8,063 nucleotides of DNA from the NCBI GenBank assembly GCA_020442225.1, contig JAGRKR010000147.1:1-8063 (forward strand). Reading direction: 5' to 3'. The notes beneath the pieces are model-generated. The model made no database searches. It was not told where the DNA came from and saw only the letters and a list, made by a program, of their open reading frames with translations. This DNA comes from Hyphomicrobiaceae bacterium. GTDB taxonomy: Bacteria; Pseudomonadota; Alphaproteobacteria; Rhizobiales; Hyphomicrobiaceae. The position numbers were made by a program, and so were the translations under genes. Position 1 is the first letter of the stretch. Every line of letters begins with the position of its first letter. This document shows, piece by piece, positions 1 through 7,909 of the stretch.

Positions 1-221
1 TGCTGGAATTCTGGATCGATCCGGAAAGCCCCTATTTCAAGAAGGTCTTCGGCGAAGACAAGCAGTTCGTCTTCTTCTGTGCCGGCGGCCTGCGCTCGGC
101 CCTGGCGGCCGACACGGCCCAGAAGATGGGGCTGAAGCCGGTCTCGCACGTCATCGGTGGCTTCAAGGCCTGGAAAGAGGCCGGTGGCGCAGTGCAGAAA
201 CCCGAGACCGAGTGGAAATAG
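1..221 (+). CDS. Rhodanese-like domain sulfurtransferase, C-terminal part (5' truncated by window)
   Basis: Only the last 72 codons are present; the reading frame starts at base 3 and ends at the TAG at 219-221. Rhodaneses move a sulfane sulfur from a donor such as thiosulfate to cyanide or another thiol, through a persulfide on one cysteine. The fragment has the expected active-site loop, FFCAGGLRSA, with the catalytic Cys encoded at 78-80 in a CxxGxRS arrangement. It is followed by a helix (ALAADTAQKMGL) and the usual closing segment VIGGFKAWKEAG, which is typical of the end of a single rhodanese domain. The protein then stops after a short polar tail, so this is probably a small stand-alone rhodanese with about half missing on the left. 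The physiological donor and acceptor cannot be told from the sequence. The next gene on the same strand is about 300 bases away, so they are probably not tightly coupled. Confidence 0.85.
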   Translation, partial: LEFWIDPESPYFKKVFGEDKQFVFFCAGGLRSALAADTAQKMGLKPVSHVIGGFKAWKEAGGAVQKPETEWK

Positions 222-262
222 ATCCTATCCGCACGTCCTGCCGCAGAGCGCCGCCGGCGAGA

Positions 263-275
263 GCCCGGAGCGGGC
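263..275. terminator. Small GC hairpin after rhodanese gene, weak terminator candidate
   Basis: GCCCG (263-267) and CGGGC (271-275) form a perfect 5-bp stem with a GAG loop, 42 bases after the rhodanese stop. No run of T follows, so intrinsic termination is doubtful. Short GC stems of this kind are common by chance in DNA of this composition. Confidence 0.2.
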
Positions 276-317
276 GCCGATCCCGTCCGCATGCTGTTTA
301 ACCAATTCGTCTCTTCT

Positions 318-340
318 TTTGGACAACAGATTGTTCCAAA
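318..340. promoter_or_regulatory. 23-base dyad, candidate operator upstream of DUF4403 gene
   Basis: The left arm TTTGGA-CAA (318-326) matches the reverse complement of the right arm TTGTTCCAAA (331-340) apart from one extra base in the right arm; the outer six bases, TTTGGA and TCCAAA, pair perfectly. The size and symmetry fit a dimeric helix-turn-helix repressor such as MarR, TetR or GntR types, but I cannot assign a regulator. The right arm overlaps the proposed -35 element of the promoter at 331-358, which would let a bound protein block transcription. The element lies in the most AT-rich part of the window. Dyad seen directly; operator role inferred. Confidence 0.4.
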
Positions 341-358
341 TGACGATTGATCTATGAT
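331..358 (+). promoter_or_regulatory. Possible sigma70-type promoter for DUF4403 gene
   Basis: TTGTTC (331-336) and TATGAT (353-358) are separated by 16 bases. The -10 hexamer matches the consensus at five of six positions, the -35 only at three of six. Transcription would start near 365 and give a leader of about 170 bases if translation begins at 537. No transcript data are available, so this is a pattern match only. Confidence 0.3.
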
Positions 359-536
359 CCGCAGACGGTAATGACTGACTGCTCAAGGGGCCGTCAGCGG
401 GCCGCGGGGGCGACCTCTCCAACTTGCACACCTGGCGACTCTGGCGATGCCCGCGCGTGCGCGGGACTGGCCGTGGTCGTCGAGATGTCCCCAATCGCCG
501 CCGGTCATCCGCATTTTGCGAAGAGTTGGTCAGGTC

Positions 537-2048
537 TTGAAATTGCGTGGGATCATAGAGTTGGTGGTGCTCGCCGGGCTTGCGGCGAGCATCGGGGGCT
601 GCCGCCAGGACGTGCAGTTCACGAAACCGCCTGTCGTCGGCGGCGCTCACGAGGAGGGCCGCACGCGGGCCTCGACGCTGTTCCTCGGTCTGCGTCTCGA
701 TCAGGACGCCTTGGCGACAGCCATCGTCGACGCCCTGCCTGACGATACGATCCGCGTGAGCGGCGTCGTGCGCGGTTCGGACTGCCGCAGCAGCGCGCGC
801 GGCTCGTGCCGAAGCGCCGGCGTGCGCGGCGTTTTGCGCCGGGCAGGCGCCCCCGTCCTCAAGGCGGCCGACGACCGGCTTCTGGTGGACATTCCTTTCG
901 ATTACGACCTGAAGGCGGGCACTTTCGGACGCCGCCAGCGCGCGACGGATGACACGTCCGGCCGCATCGTCGTCACCGCCGGCTTCAAGGTCTCGCTTGG
1001 TCCCGATTTCGAGGTCGAGGTCGAGAGAGTGGAGCCGATCGCCACCAGCGCCGAGACCGTCACGCTGCTCGGTGCCGGTTTCGCGCTCGGTCGCGCGCTC
1101 GACCCGCAGCTGTCCCGGTCCCTGAAGGAAGCGGGGGAGGCTCTGCAGCGCCACCTCTCCGCGCTGCCGCTGCGCGATGTCGCCGCCAGGGGCTGGCGCC
1201 GCCTGCACGCGCCGGTGGCGCTCGGCGCCAGCGGTCTGTGGAGGCGGGCCGAGCCGCTGTCGATCGCCAGCGGTGGCTTCCGGGCGGAGCGCGGGCAACT
1301 GTTCTACCGTCTCGCCGTCGCGGCCAGGATTGCGCCTGTGGTCGGCGAGCGGCCGGTGCCGCTGTTCGTGACGCCGTTGCCCGAAGCCTCTCTCAAGCCT
1401 GCCGAGCCACTGGTGACGCAACTCGAGCTCAGCTATCGCGTGCCCATGAGCCGGATGGTCGAGGCGGTGCGCGCCGCGCTTCCCGCCGGGACGACGCTGC
1501 CGCTCGGCGCGGGTGGCACCAAGGGTCAGCTCAAGGCGCGCAGGGTCGCCGTCTATCCCTCGCAGAACAGGATCGCCATCGAGCTTCGCGCCGACGTGGA
1601 TACGGCCGAGGGCTGGCTCGGCATGAAAGGGCTCGTGCATCTTCTGGGGCGGCCCCACGTCGAGCCCGGCAAGCGGACGCTACGGCTCACGAACGTGCAG
1701 TTCGCGCCGACGCGGGCCTCCCCGGCGGTCTTCCGCAATGGGCGCTTCATTCTCGCTGACGTGCCACTCGCGGCGCGGCTCGGCGAGGGCGTGAGGCTGC
1801 AACTCGACCCGCAGCTCTCACAGTTCGTGGCGCGGACCCTCGATGGCCTCGACCATGACCAGGACGGCGGCTTGCGCGTCACCGGTGCGTTTGGCGACTG
1901 GCGGGTCGAGAGTGTCCTGCCATCGCGCAAGGAGTTGCGCATCGCGCTTGTTCTGAGCGGCGCCCTGATGCTGCGGGAGACCGGGCCGATCACGCAATCC
2001 GGCCGCGTGGTTCCTTCTTCGGCGCTCGACATCCGCCGCACGCGCTGA
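537..2048 (+). CDS. DUF4403 family protein, probable lipoprotein
   Basis: Function unknown. The deduced protein of 503 residues starts with a lipoprotein-like signal (MKLRGIIELV, then a hydrophobic stretch) ending in the lipobox I19-G20-G21-C22, so it is probably lipid-anchored and faces the periplasm. The rest is beta-rich with amphipathic strands. The C-terminal third has the pattern I associate with DUF4403: a strand-rich block with GRP near residues 371-373, TLRLTNVQF at about 381-389, a stretch with LDPQLSQF, a GLRVTGAFGDWRVESV strand pair, and a final LRIALVLSGALML strand. A pair of cysteines (C83, C91) lies in an Arg/Ser-rich loop and could form a disulfide. The start is uncertain: the TTG at 537 gives the cleanest signal peptide and has a weak GAAGAG upstream (520-525). 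The TTG at 516 and the ATG at 447 are in frame and would add 7 or 30 residues. Family assignment is from pattern recall, not from a search. Confidence 0.72.
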   Translation: MKLRGIIELVVLAGLAASIGGCRQDVQFTKPPVVGGAHEEGRTRASTLFLGLRLDQDALATAIVDALPDDTIRVSGVVRGSDCRSSARGSCRSAGVRGVLRRAGAPVLKAADDRLLVDIPFDYDLKAGTFGRRQRATDDTSGRIVVTAGFKVSLGPDFEVEVERVEPIATSAETVTLLGAGFALGRALDPQLSRSLKEAGEALQRHLSALPLRDVAARGWRRLHAPVALGASGLWRRAEPLSIASGGFRAERGQLFYRLAVAARIAPVVGERPVPLFVTPLPEASLKPAEPLVTQLELSYRVPMSRMVEAVRAALPAGTTLPLGAGGTKGQLKARRVAVYPSQNRIAIELRADVDTAEGWLGMKGLVHLLGRPHVEPGKRTLRLTNVQFAPTRASPAVFRNGRFILADVPLAARLGEGVRLQLDPQLSQFVARTLDGLDHDQDGGLRVTGAFGDWRVESVLPSRKELRIALVLSGALMLRETGPITQSGRVVPSSALDIRRTR

Positions 2049-2144
2049 GCGGCGGCGGTCGGGCCCCTATTCCGGCGGCACTTTCCTTCCTGAGTGTGGG
2101 TGAGCTCCCCAGGGCGCGCGAAGGCGTGTCCTCGCGGGCGATCT

Positions 2145-2156
2145 CACTCTAGAGTG
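2145..2156. promoter_or_regulatory. Perfect 12-base palindrome upstream of mccB
   Basis: CACTCTAGAGTG is a perfect palindrome about 80 bases before the mccB start, in a 189-base gap. A self-complementary site in this position could be an operator for a regulator of leucine or acyl-CoA catabolism, as TetR- and MerR-type Liu regulators are known to bind upstream of such genes in proteobacteria. I cannot match it to a specific known motif. No second copy was seen upstream of the probable mccA gene at the right edge. Confidence 0.35.
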
Positions 2157-2203
2157 TCGCTGGAGCGTGGCGGCGGCGGCGCGAAGCCGTGGCGCGGTAC
2201 GCC

Positions 2204-2215
2204 CGGACGTGTCCG
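2204..2215. promoter_or_regulatory. Inverted repeat just upstream of mccB ribosome binding site
   Basis: CGGAC-GT-GTCCG is a perfect inverted repeat of 5-bp arms, ending 10 bases before the AAGGGAG ribosome binding site of mccB. It could be an operator half-site pair; as RNA the 2-base loop would force a shorter stem. Short GC palindromes arise often by chance here. Confidence 0.2.
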
Positions 2216-2237
2216 CCGTGAGCAGAAGGGAGCGAAC

Positions 2238-3845
<1,608 letters not shown>

Positions 3846-3861
3846 CGGCCGGCAATGCCTG

Positions 3862-4920
3862 TCAGCCGACGTTGCCCTTCTGGCGCGAGGGCGCGAGGCC
3901 GGCCTCCTCCCAGGCGAGGTAGGGCTGGCTGGCGTCGCGCCACGCGTCGATGTGGATCTCGCGAATGTGGCTGCGGAAGAGCTCCTTGACGCGCTCGAGA
4001 TCGCGCGCCCAGTGGGCGATCGACGCGAACTGGTTGGCCAGGAACTGGCTCGGGAAGCGTTGCAGCCAGTCGTCGAGGCCATCGAGCAGCAGGCGACGGT
4101 CGGGGTCGAGCGTCTCGAGTGGAACGAAGCGTGCGGCCGACAGGTGTACGCGTGCATAGAGCATTGCGCCAAAGCGGTCGCGCGTGCGGGCGAGCGAGGC
4201 GCGGGCGAACGTCTCGATGTCGCGCGTAGCGCTCTCCTTGCTGGCGAGCAGGTGGCGCGTGCGCATCAGGTAGAGCGAGACGTCGTAGGTGTCGAAGGCG
4301 AGGGCCGCCTGGAAGCGCCGGGCGGTCTCGACAGGGGAAGCGGCGAGGGCGGCGGCGGCCTCGTAGCGATTGCGCGCCCACAGGCGGCAGCCCGCGGCCA
4401 GCGGCTCGCTTTCCGTCAGCACTTCCATGGCGACGGCGCGATAGTGGTCGGCGCGCTCCGGGTCGGCGCTCAGCCACAGGTCGGTCAGCTGCGGTCGTTC
4501 GCAGGCGAGCGCGGTGCGGGCAAGGGCGAGGCCGAGCACGGCGGCCGCATTGGCGCTGCGGTCGCTGGCGTTCCACCAATCGGCCACTTGCGGCAGGGCT
4601 CGCTCGCACTCGGCGCGCGACATGGCGGCGGGATCGACGGCGCCGTTAAGGATATCGGCGACGATGGCGTGGACGGCAAGACCGTCGGACATGAGCGTGG
4701 CTGCCGTCGACTCCACCTCGAAGGCCGCGACGAGATCGTCGAAGCGTCCCTCGATCGCCAACGGCAGGAAGCTGTCCGCGAAGGCGCAATGCTCGACCTC
4801 CTCCTCGCGCAGCGAGGCGATCGGCAGCCCCAGGCGATCGAGCGAGCGGCCGAGATAGACGCCCTGCGTGTCGAGTGCGCTGCGCACGAAGTTGCGGAGT
4901 GTTTCAAGCGGTCGCGTCAT
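3862..4920 (-). CDS. Hypothetical helical protein, 352 residues
   Basis: I do not recognise this protein with confidence. It has no signal peptide and no membrane segment, so it is probably cytoplasmic. It is rich in Ala, Leu and Arg and reads as nearly all alpha-helix, with many short amphipathic helices like a TPR-like or other alpha-solenoid protein, but no repeat matching the TPR consensus can be read. The part from about 285 to 330 (WLQRFPSQFLANQFASIAHW, then DLERVKELFRSHI) resembles in rhythm the C-terminal part of DUF4034-type proteins; this is a weak hint only. The ATG at 4920 has a good GAGGA (4930-4926) 5 bases upstream. It lies 98 bases downstream of the membrane-protein gene on the same strand and may be co-transcribed. 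That gap holds an inverted repeat, CCCGGC (4934-4939) with GCCGGG (4951-4956). The 3' end lies 16 bases from the mccB stop, with no terminator between. Confidence 0.8.
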   Translation of the reverse strand: MTRPLETLRNFVRSALDTQGVYLGRSLDRLGLPIASLREEEVEHCAFADSFLPLAIEGRFDDLVAAFEVESTAATLMSDGLAVHAIVADILNGAVDPAAMSRAECERALPQVADWWNASDRSANAAAVLGLALARTALACERPQLTDLWLSADPERADHYRAVAMEVLTESEPLAAGCRLWARNRYEAAAALAASPVETARRFQAALAFDTYDVSLYLMRTRHLLASKESATRDIETFARASLARTRDRFGAMLYARVHLSAARFVPLETLDPDRRLLLDGLDDWLQRFPSQFLANQFASIAHWARDLERVKELFRSHIREIHIDAWRDASQPYLAWEEAGLAPSRQKGNVG

Positions 4921-5018
4921 GACGGTCCTCGTTCCCGGCGACGTCGGCGGGCCGGGTGCGAGGTGAGACTACGCGCGCGAAGTTAACGCACCGTTCATCT
5001 GTTCGGCATGGCCGGCGA

Positions 5019-5555
5019 TCAGCGTTCGATGAGGGCTATGTCGGCTGCGGCGAGGCGCCGGTAGAGCCGGCAGCGGCGTTTCAGCGGCCACCAGTCGTAG
5101 AGGAAGATCTGGGCCGGACGCCAATTGGCCACCCAGCCGAGGATGATGAGACCTTCCTCGAACACGCGGCCCAGTGGGTCGGCGACGAGGTAGCCGCGAA
5201 TGACGTGGCCCAGTCCCATCGCCACCAGCAGCGCCACGAGGCCGATCAGCGCCGACCAGCGGCCGATGCGGAACAGCTCCTTCAAATCGCGCTCCAGGAT
5301 GCCCGCACGGTAGGTGAAGTAGTTGCTCATGGCCTCGGCGAGCCGGTGTTCGCGGGCCTTCGCGGCTTCCTCCGCCGGCAGGTGGACGACGATGCGCAGG
5401 GGCTCGGTGACGGGCAATTCGCGCGCCCAACCGACGATATAGGTCTCGGCGTCGTCGTCGAGGTCGCGCTCGTGGAAGGGCGAGGGGTCGAGCGAGTTGA
5501 AGAGCTGGGAGAGCGTCGAAACGCGCAGCTCGATCTGTTGTGGCGATCCGGGCAT
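5019..5555 (-). CDS. Conserved hypothetical membrane protein, 178 residues
   Basis: Function unknown. The N-terminal part (about residues 8-60) is soluble and begins IELRVSTLSQLFNSLDPSPF, followed by an acidic HERDLDDDAETYIVGWARE segment. I remember this start as a conserved pattern among Rhizobiales hypothetical proteins. A charged helix (60-97) leads into a clear transmembrane helix at about 100-118 (SALIGLVALLVAMGLGHVI). A second hydrophobic stretch at about 132-152 ends in FLYDWWPLKRR, whose Trp/Arg-rich end suggests a membrane-interface helix close to the cytoplasm. The ATG at 5555 follows GAGGGA at 8 bases. It is divergent from the secreted-protein gene across a 126-base gap and precedes the 352-residue gene on the same strand. 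With so few residues outside the membrane it is more likely a partner or regulator than an enzyme, but this is inference. Confidence 0.83.
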   Translation of the reverse strand: MPGSPQQIELRVSTLSQLFNSLDPSPFHERDLDDDAETYIVGWARELPVTEPLRIVVHLPAEEAAKAREHRLAEAMSNYFTYRAGILERDLKELFRIGRWSALIGLVALLVAMGLGHVIRGYLVADPLGRVFEEGLIILGWVANWRPAQIFLYDWWPLKRRCRLYRRLAAADIALIER

Positions 5556-5570
5556 CCGGCAAGTCCCTCG

Positions 5571-5585
5571 GCGACGGGCCGTCGC
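5571..5585. promoter_or_regulatory. Inverted repeat in divergent intergenic region
   Basis: GCGACGG-G-CCGTCGC is a perfect dyad with 7-bp arms and one central base, 16 bases from the start codon of the minus-strand membrane protein and about 45 bases before the leader ORF on the plus strand. Its place between divergent genes suits an operator acting on both. It also overlaps the 5' leader of the minus-strand gene. Composition makes GC dyads easier to find, so the role is uncertain. Confidence 0.3.
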
Positions 5586-5614
5586 GGGCGCTCTCGCTTG
5601 CCCGCCAACGGTCT

Positions 5615-5620
5615 AGGAGG
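5615..5620 (+). promoter_or_regulatory. Strong Shine-Dalgarno for the 18-codon leader ORF
   Basis: AGGAGG sits 8 bases before the ATG at 5629, inside the purine-rich stretch TAGGAGGTAAGGAG. It is the strongest ribosome binding site in the window and lies too far (61 bases) from the start of the secreted protein to serve it directly, so it argues that translation begins at 5629. Confidence 0.55.
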
Positions 5621-5628
5621 TAAGGAGC

Positions 5629-5685
5629 ATGCCGTCGGGGGACGGGGCGTGCAACGCAGGAACGCGAGGATGGGCATACCTATGA
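5629..5685 (+). CDS. Possible 18-codon leader peptide, translationally coupled to next gene
   Basis: The ORF encodes MPSGDGACNAGTRGWAYL and stops at TGA 5683-5685. Its stop overlaps the ATG (5682-5684) of the secreted-protein gene as ATGA, the classic arrangement for translational coupling by stop-start reinitiation. A perfect AGGAGG lies 8 bases before its ATG, whereas the downstream ATG has only a distant GAGG (5666-5669). It lacks a run of one amino acid, so a classic amino-acid attenuator is unlikely; it has single Trp, Tyr and Cys codons. No known family is recognised. The alternative is that the strong site is fortuitous and the downstream gene starts at 5670 by itself. Confidence 0.35.
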   Translation: MPSGDGACNAGTRGWAYL

Positions 5686-6110
5686 GACGTATCGGGCTCT
5701 TGGCCGTGATTTCCGCTCTCGTGTTCGGCTCGGTCCAGCCGCTCGCTGCCAAGCCGGAGGCCGGGGTCTATGCCTGCACCTTCGAGCGCGGCAACGCCTG
5801 GCTGTTCGAGAAGGGTGCCTATGCCGAGCGACAACCCGAGCGGGTGGCGTTCTCGATCAGCCGCGTCGACATGGGGGCGCAAACCGCCCGCCTCGGCACG
5901 GGAGAGGGCGCGGCGGCGCTGCGGACGGTGCAGGCGCTCTCCGCGCGCCACTTCATCGAGGTTGCCGGCGAAGGCTTCCTCAACATCACGACGATCTACG
6001 ATCGCGACGACGTGAGCGGCAGATACCCGGCCGTGCATTCGCGCCATTTCGCCGTGCTCGGCCAGCCGCTCGTCGCACAATACCGAGGCTTCTGCGATCG
6101 CAAGCCCTGA
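5682..6110 (+). CDS. Small secreted (periplasmic) protein of unknown function
   Basis: The 142-residue product begins with a clear signal peptide: basic MRR, a hydrophobic core to about residue 18, and a likely cut after A23 (QPLAA before KPEAG). The mature part of about 119 residues has only two cysteines, C32 (YACTFERG) near the start and C138 (GFCDRKP) at the end, which could form one disulfide closing the chain. Between them are mostly beta-prone segments such as VAFSISRVDM, HFIEVAGEGFLNITTIYD and HSRHFAVLGQPLVAQYRGF. I do not recognise the family. The start at 5682 is chosen for its ATGA overlap with the leader ORF and its compact signal peptide. The in-frame ATG at 5670 would add MGIP and has an AGG 9 bases upstream. 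The gene is divergent from the 178-residue membrane protein and convergent, at 34 bases, with the cyclase. Confidence 0.8.
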   Translation: MRRIGLLAVISALVFGSVQPLAAKPEAGVYACTFERGNAWLFEKGAYAERQPERVAFSISRVDMGAQTARLGTGEGAAALRTVQALSARHFIEVAGEGFLNITTIYDRDDVSGRYPAVHSRHFAVLGQPLVAQYRGFCDRKP

Positions 6111-6138
6111 CCGGCAGCGCGCCGGCCTCCCCGGAGGC
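6111..6138. terminator. Paired GC hairpins between convergent genes, possible two-way terminator
   Basis: Two stems fill most of the 34-base gap between the secreted-protein stop and the cyclase stop: CCGGC (6111-6115) with GCCGG (6121-6125), and GCCTCC (6125-6130) with GGAGGC (6133-6138). They share one base and could serve either strand. Neither is followed by a T-run, so they would be at best partial or Rho-aided terminators. Confidence 0.35.
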
Positions 6139-6144
6139 GGCGCT

Positions 6145-7860
6145 TCAGCCGCTCGGCGCGCCTGGCGGGGCCGCGGGCTCCGGCAGCGTGGCGGGAACGT
6201 CGCGGGCACGGGCGACCGTCAGGATGTCGAGCGGCTCGTCGAGGCCGCGCACCTGCACGGACTGGTAGGTGTCGCCATGGCTCGACCAGCCGGCCAGCTC
6301 TGCCACCTCGCGTGAGACGATGAGCTGGCAGGCCTTCTCCTTTGTCAGGCTTTCGAGACGGCTCGCCGCGTTCACGGTGCGGCCGATGACGGTCACCGTC
6401 GCCGTTTCGGGATGACCGATGCGGCCGACGACGATCTTGCCGACGTGGATGCCGATGCCGATCCGCAGCGGCTCGGCGAGCTCCGTGGACAGCCGCGCAT
6501 TGACGTCGTCGAGCGCCAGATCGATGGCGCGGGCGGCCCGCAGAGCGGCCCGGCAGCCCCGGCGCTTTCCGGTCTCGCGTCCGAACACGGCCATGAGGCC
6601 GTCACCGAGGTACTTGTCGATCCAGCCGCCCTCACGCGCGATGGCGCCGCCGATGGAGGCGAAGAAGCTGTTGAGGATGAAGACGATGTCGTACGGCAGG
6701 CGCCGCTCGGACAGGCTGGTGAAGCCGCGCACGTCCAGGAACATGACCGCGAGCGTACGCTCCATGCCCTTGATCTCGTCGCGGTTGGTGGCGATGCGCA
6801 GGCCGGCTCCGGCATCGGGCTGGACGAGGCGGGTGACGGCGAGCGCGGCGTGCGGACGGATCTGGCAGGCGAGCCGCACGTCGGACGGGGCGCCGATGCT
6901 GCCGAGCGTGGTCGCCTCGGCCATGCCGGCCGGCGTCAGCGCGTCGCCACCCCGGTCGATGCGCACGCGGCAGGTGCTGCAGCGGGCCCTGCCACCGCAG
7001 ATGGACGCATGCGGGACGCCGCTCGAACGGCTGATCTCGAGCAGCGTCGGGCCTTTGGGCGTGCGCACGATGGGGCCGGCGGCATAAGCGACATCGATTC
7101 GCGGCCCGCCCAACTGCCGCAGCCGCCTGGCGGCGATGACGGCCAGGGCGAAACCGACGAGTGCGGCCATGCTCCACTCGATCACCGCGATGATCGTGCG
7201 CAGCGTCGCCACGTCGGCGGCGCCTGGGCGCCGGGCCTGGGCGAGCATGTCGCGGGCATCGGCGCTGTCGGAGAGCAGAAGCGCGACTTCCTTGCCGGCG
7301 GCAACGAAGCCGGCGACCGAAAGCAGCGGGATCGCGACCGCCAGGGCCAGCAGGAGCGGGGCGAGGGTGCGATACCAGGTCGTCAGGCCGAGCCAGTAGT
7401 GCAATCCGATGCAGGCATGTATCCAGACGATAAGGAGGAGTACCGTCTGCATGAGCGCCTTGCCCGGCCACAAGCCATACAGAACGAAGACGTAGGGATC
7501 GCTGGCGCCGGTGAGCGTTGTGGCCAGCCGCGTGAAGCCGATGTGCTCGGCGACGAGAAAGGGGATGGCGAGACCGGTGGCGATCTGCACCAGCTCCCAC
7601 GGCGGCATCCTGAGCACGCGCCGCTGCGCCAGCCGCAGCAGCGCCAGACCGACGTGCACCGCCACGGCGCCCCAGAGCAGCGCGCTGCCGACGAGCGAGC
7701 GCGTCAGCGCCGTCCGCCAGACCCGCGCCGCCTCCATGGCCTCCAGCCCGACGATGCCGAGGGCATGGTTGAGGAAATGGGTCAGCACGAACACGAACAG
7801 CACCAGTCCGGCGGCCAGTCTCAGCCGCTGCAGAGTTGGTCCCCTGAACAGGACGTGCAT
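6145..7860 (-). CDS. Class III adenylate cyclase with six-helix heme-type anchor and [2Fe-2S] domain
   Basis: It should make cAMP from ATP under redox control. From the ATG at 7860 the product has 571 residues. Residues 14-245 hold six membrane helices with histidines in the first four (H28/H32, H69, H106, H148/H154), as expected for a diheme cytochrome b or SdhC-like anchor. Residues about 253-345 form a ferredoxin domain with C288-x5-C294-x2-C297-x34-C332, the adrenodoxin-type spacing. Residues about 369-545 are the cyclase domain: metal-binding D376 (FLDVRGFT) and D420 (KYLGDG), purine-selecting K416 and T490 (ATP-type pair), and transition-state N497 and R501, so all key residues are present. 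This order of modules matches what I recall for CyaC of Sinorhizobium meliloti, a quinone-responsive diheme cyclase. An in-frame TTG at 7938 would add 26 residues but lies upstream of the likely transcription start. The ATG has a modest GGAA 7 bases before it. It is divergent from the probable mccA gene. Confidence 0.92.
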   Translation of the reverse strand: MHVLFRGPTLQRLRLAAGLVLFVFVLTHFLNHALGIVGLEAMEAARVWRTALTRSLVGSALLWGAVAVHVGLALLRLAQRRVLRMPPWELVQIATGLAIPFLVAEHIGFTRLATTLTGASDPYVFVLYGLWPGKALMQTVLLLIVWIHACIGLHYWLGLTTWYRTLAPLLLALAVAIPLLSVAGFVAAGKEVALLLSDSADARDMLAQARRPGAADVATLRTIIAVIEWSMAALVGFALAVIAARRLRQLGGPRIDVAYAAGPIVRTPKGPTLLEISRSSGVPHASICGGRARCSTCRVRIDRGGDALTPAGMAEATTLGSIGAPSDVRLACQIRPHAALAVTRLVQPDAGAGLRIATNRDEIKGMERTLAVMFLDVRGFTSLSERRLPYDIVFILNSFFASIGGAIAREGGWIDKYLGDGLMAVFGRETGKRRGCRAALRAARAIDLALDDVNARLSTELAEPLRIGIGIHVGKIVVGRIGHPETATVTVIGRTVNAASRLESLTKEKACQLIVSREVAELAGWSSHGDTYQSVQVRGLDEPLDILTVARARDVPATLPEPAAPPGAPSG

Positions 7861-7909
7861 GGTGCGTTCCGTTGTCGGTCGCGGTGTTTCGGGCGGAAGA
7901 GCCGAGGGC

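Larger units (their letters stand above)
222..536. other. Intergenic region with AT-richer core
   Basis: No convincing gene is seen between the rhodanese stop and the chosen start of the DUF4403 gene. The first 60 bases are GC-rich and hold one small hairpin (263-275). Bases 290-360 are clearly AT-richer than the rest of the window and carry a 23-base dyad (318-340) and a sigma70-like element pair (331-358). Bases 361-536 are again GC-rich and would be a long leader of the DUF4403 gene. Part of this stretch would instead be coding if that gene starts at the ATG at 447 or the TTG at 516. Reading frames in other phases here have no recognisable protein content. Confidence 0.5.

Noticed and set aside
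225..1658. A 477-codon minus-strand open frame over the DUF4403 gene
   Set aside because: Composition is dominated by Arg, Gly, His and Gln with no domain pattern; the plus-strand frame has the signal peptide, lipobox and strand pattern.
2094..2237. N-terminal extension of mccB to 2094
   Set aside because: The extra 48 residues do not resemble the family, and ATG 2238 has a good ribosome site and yields the standard 535-residue length.
4956..5681. Upstream extension of the secreted-protein frame to 4956
   Set aside because: It would put the clear signal peptide in the middle of the protein and overlap the opposite-strand membrane-protein gene throughout.
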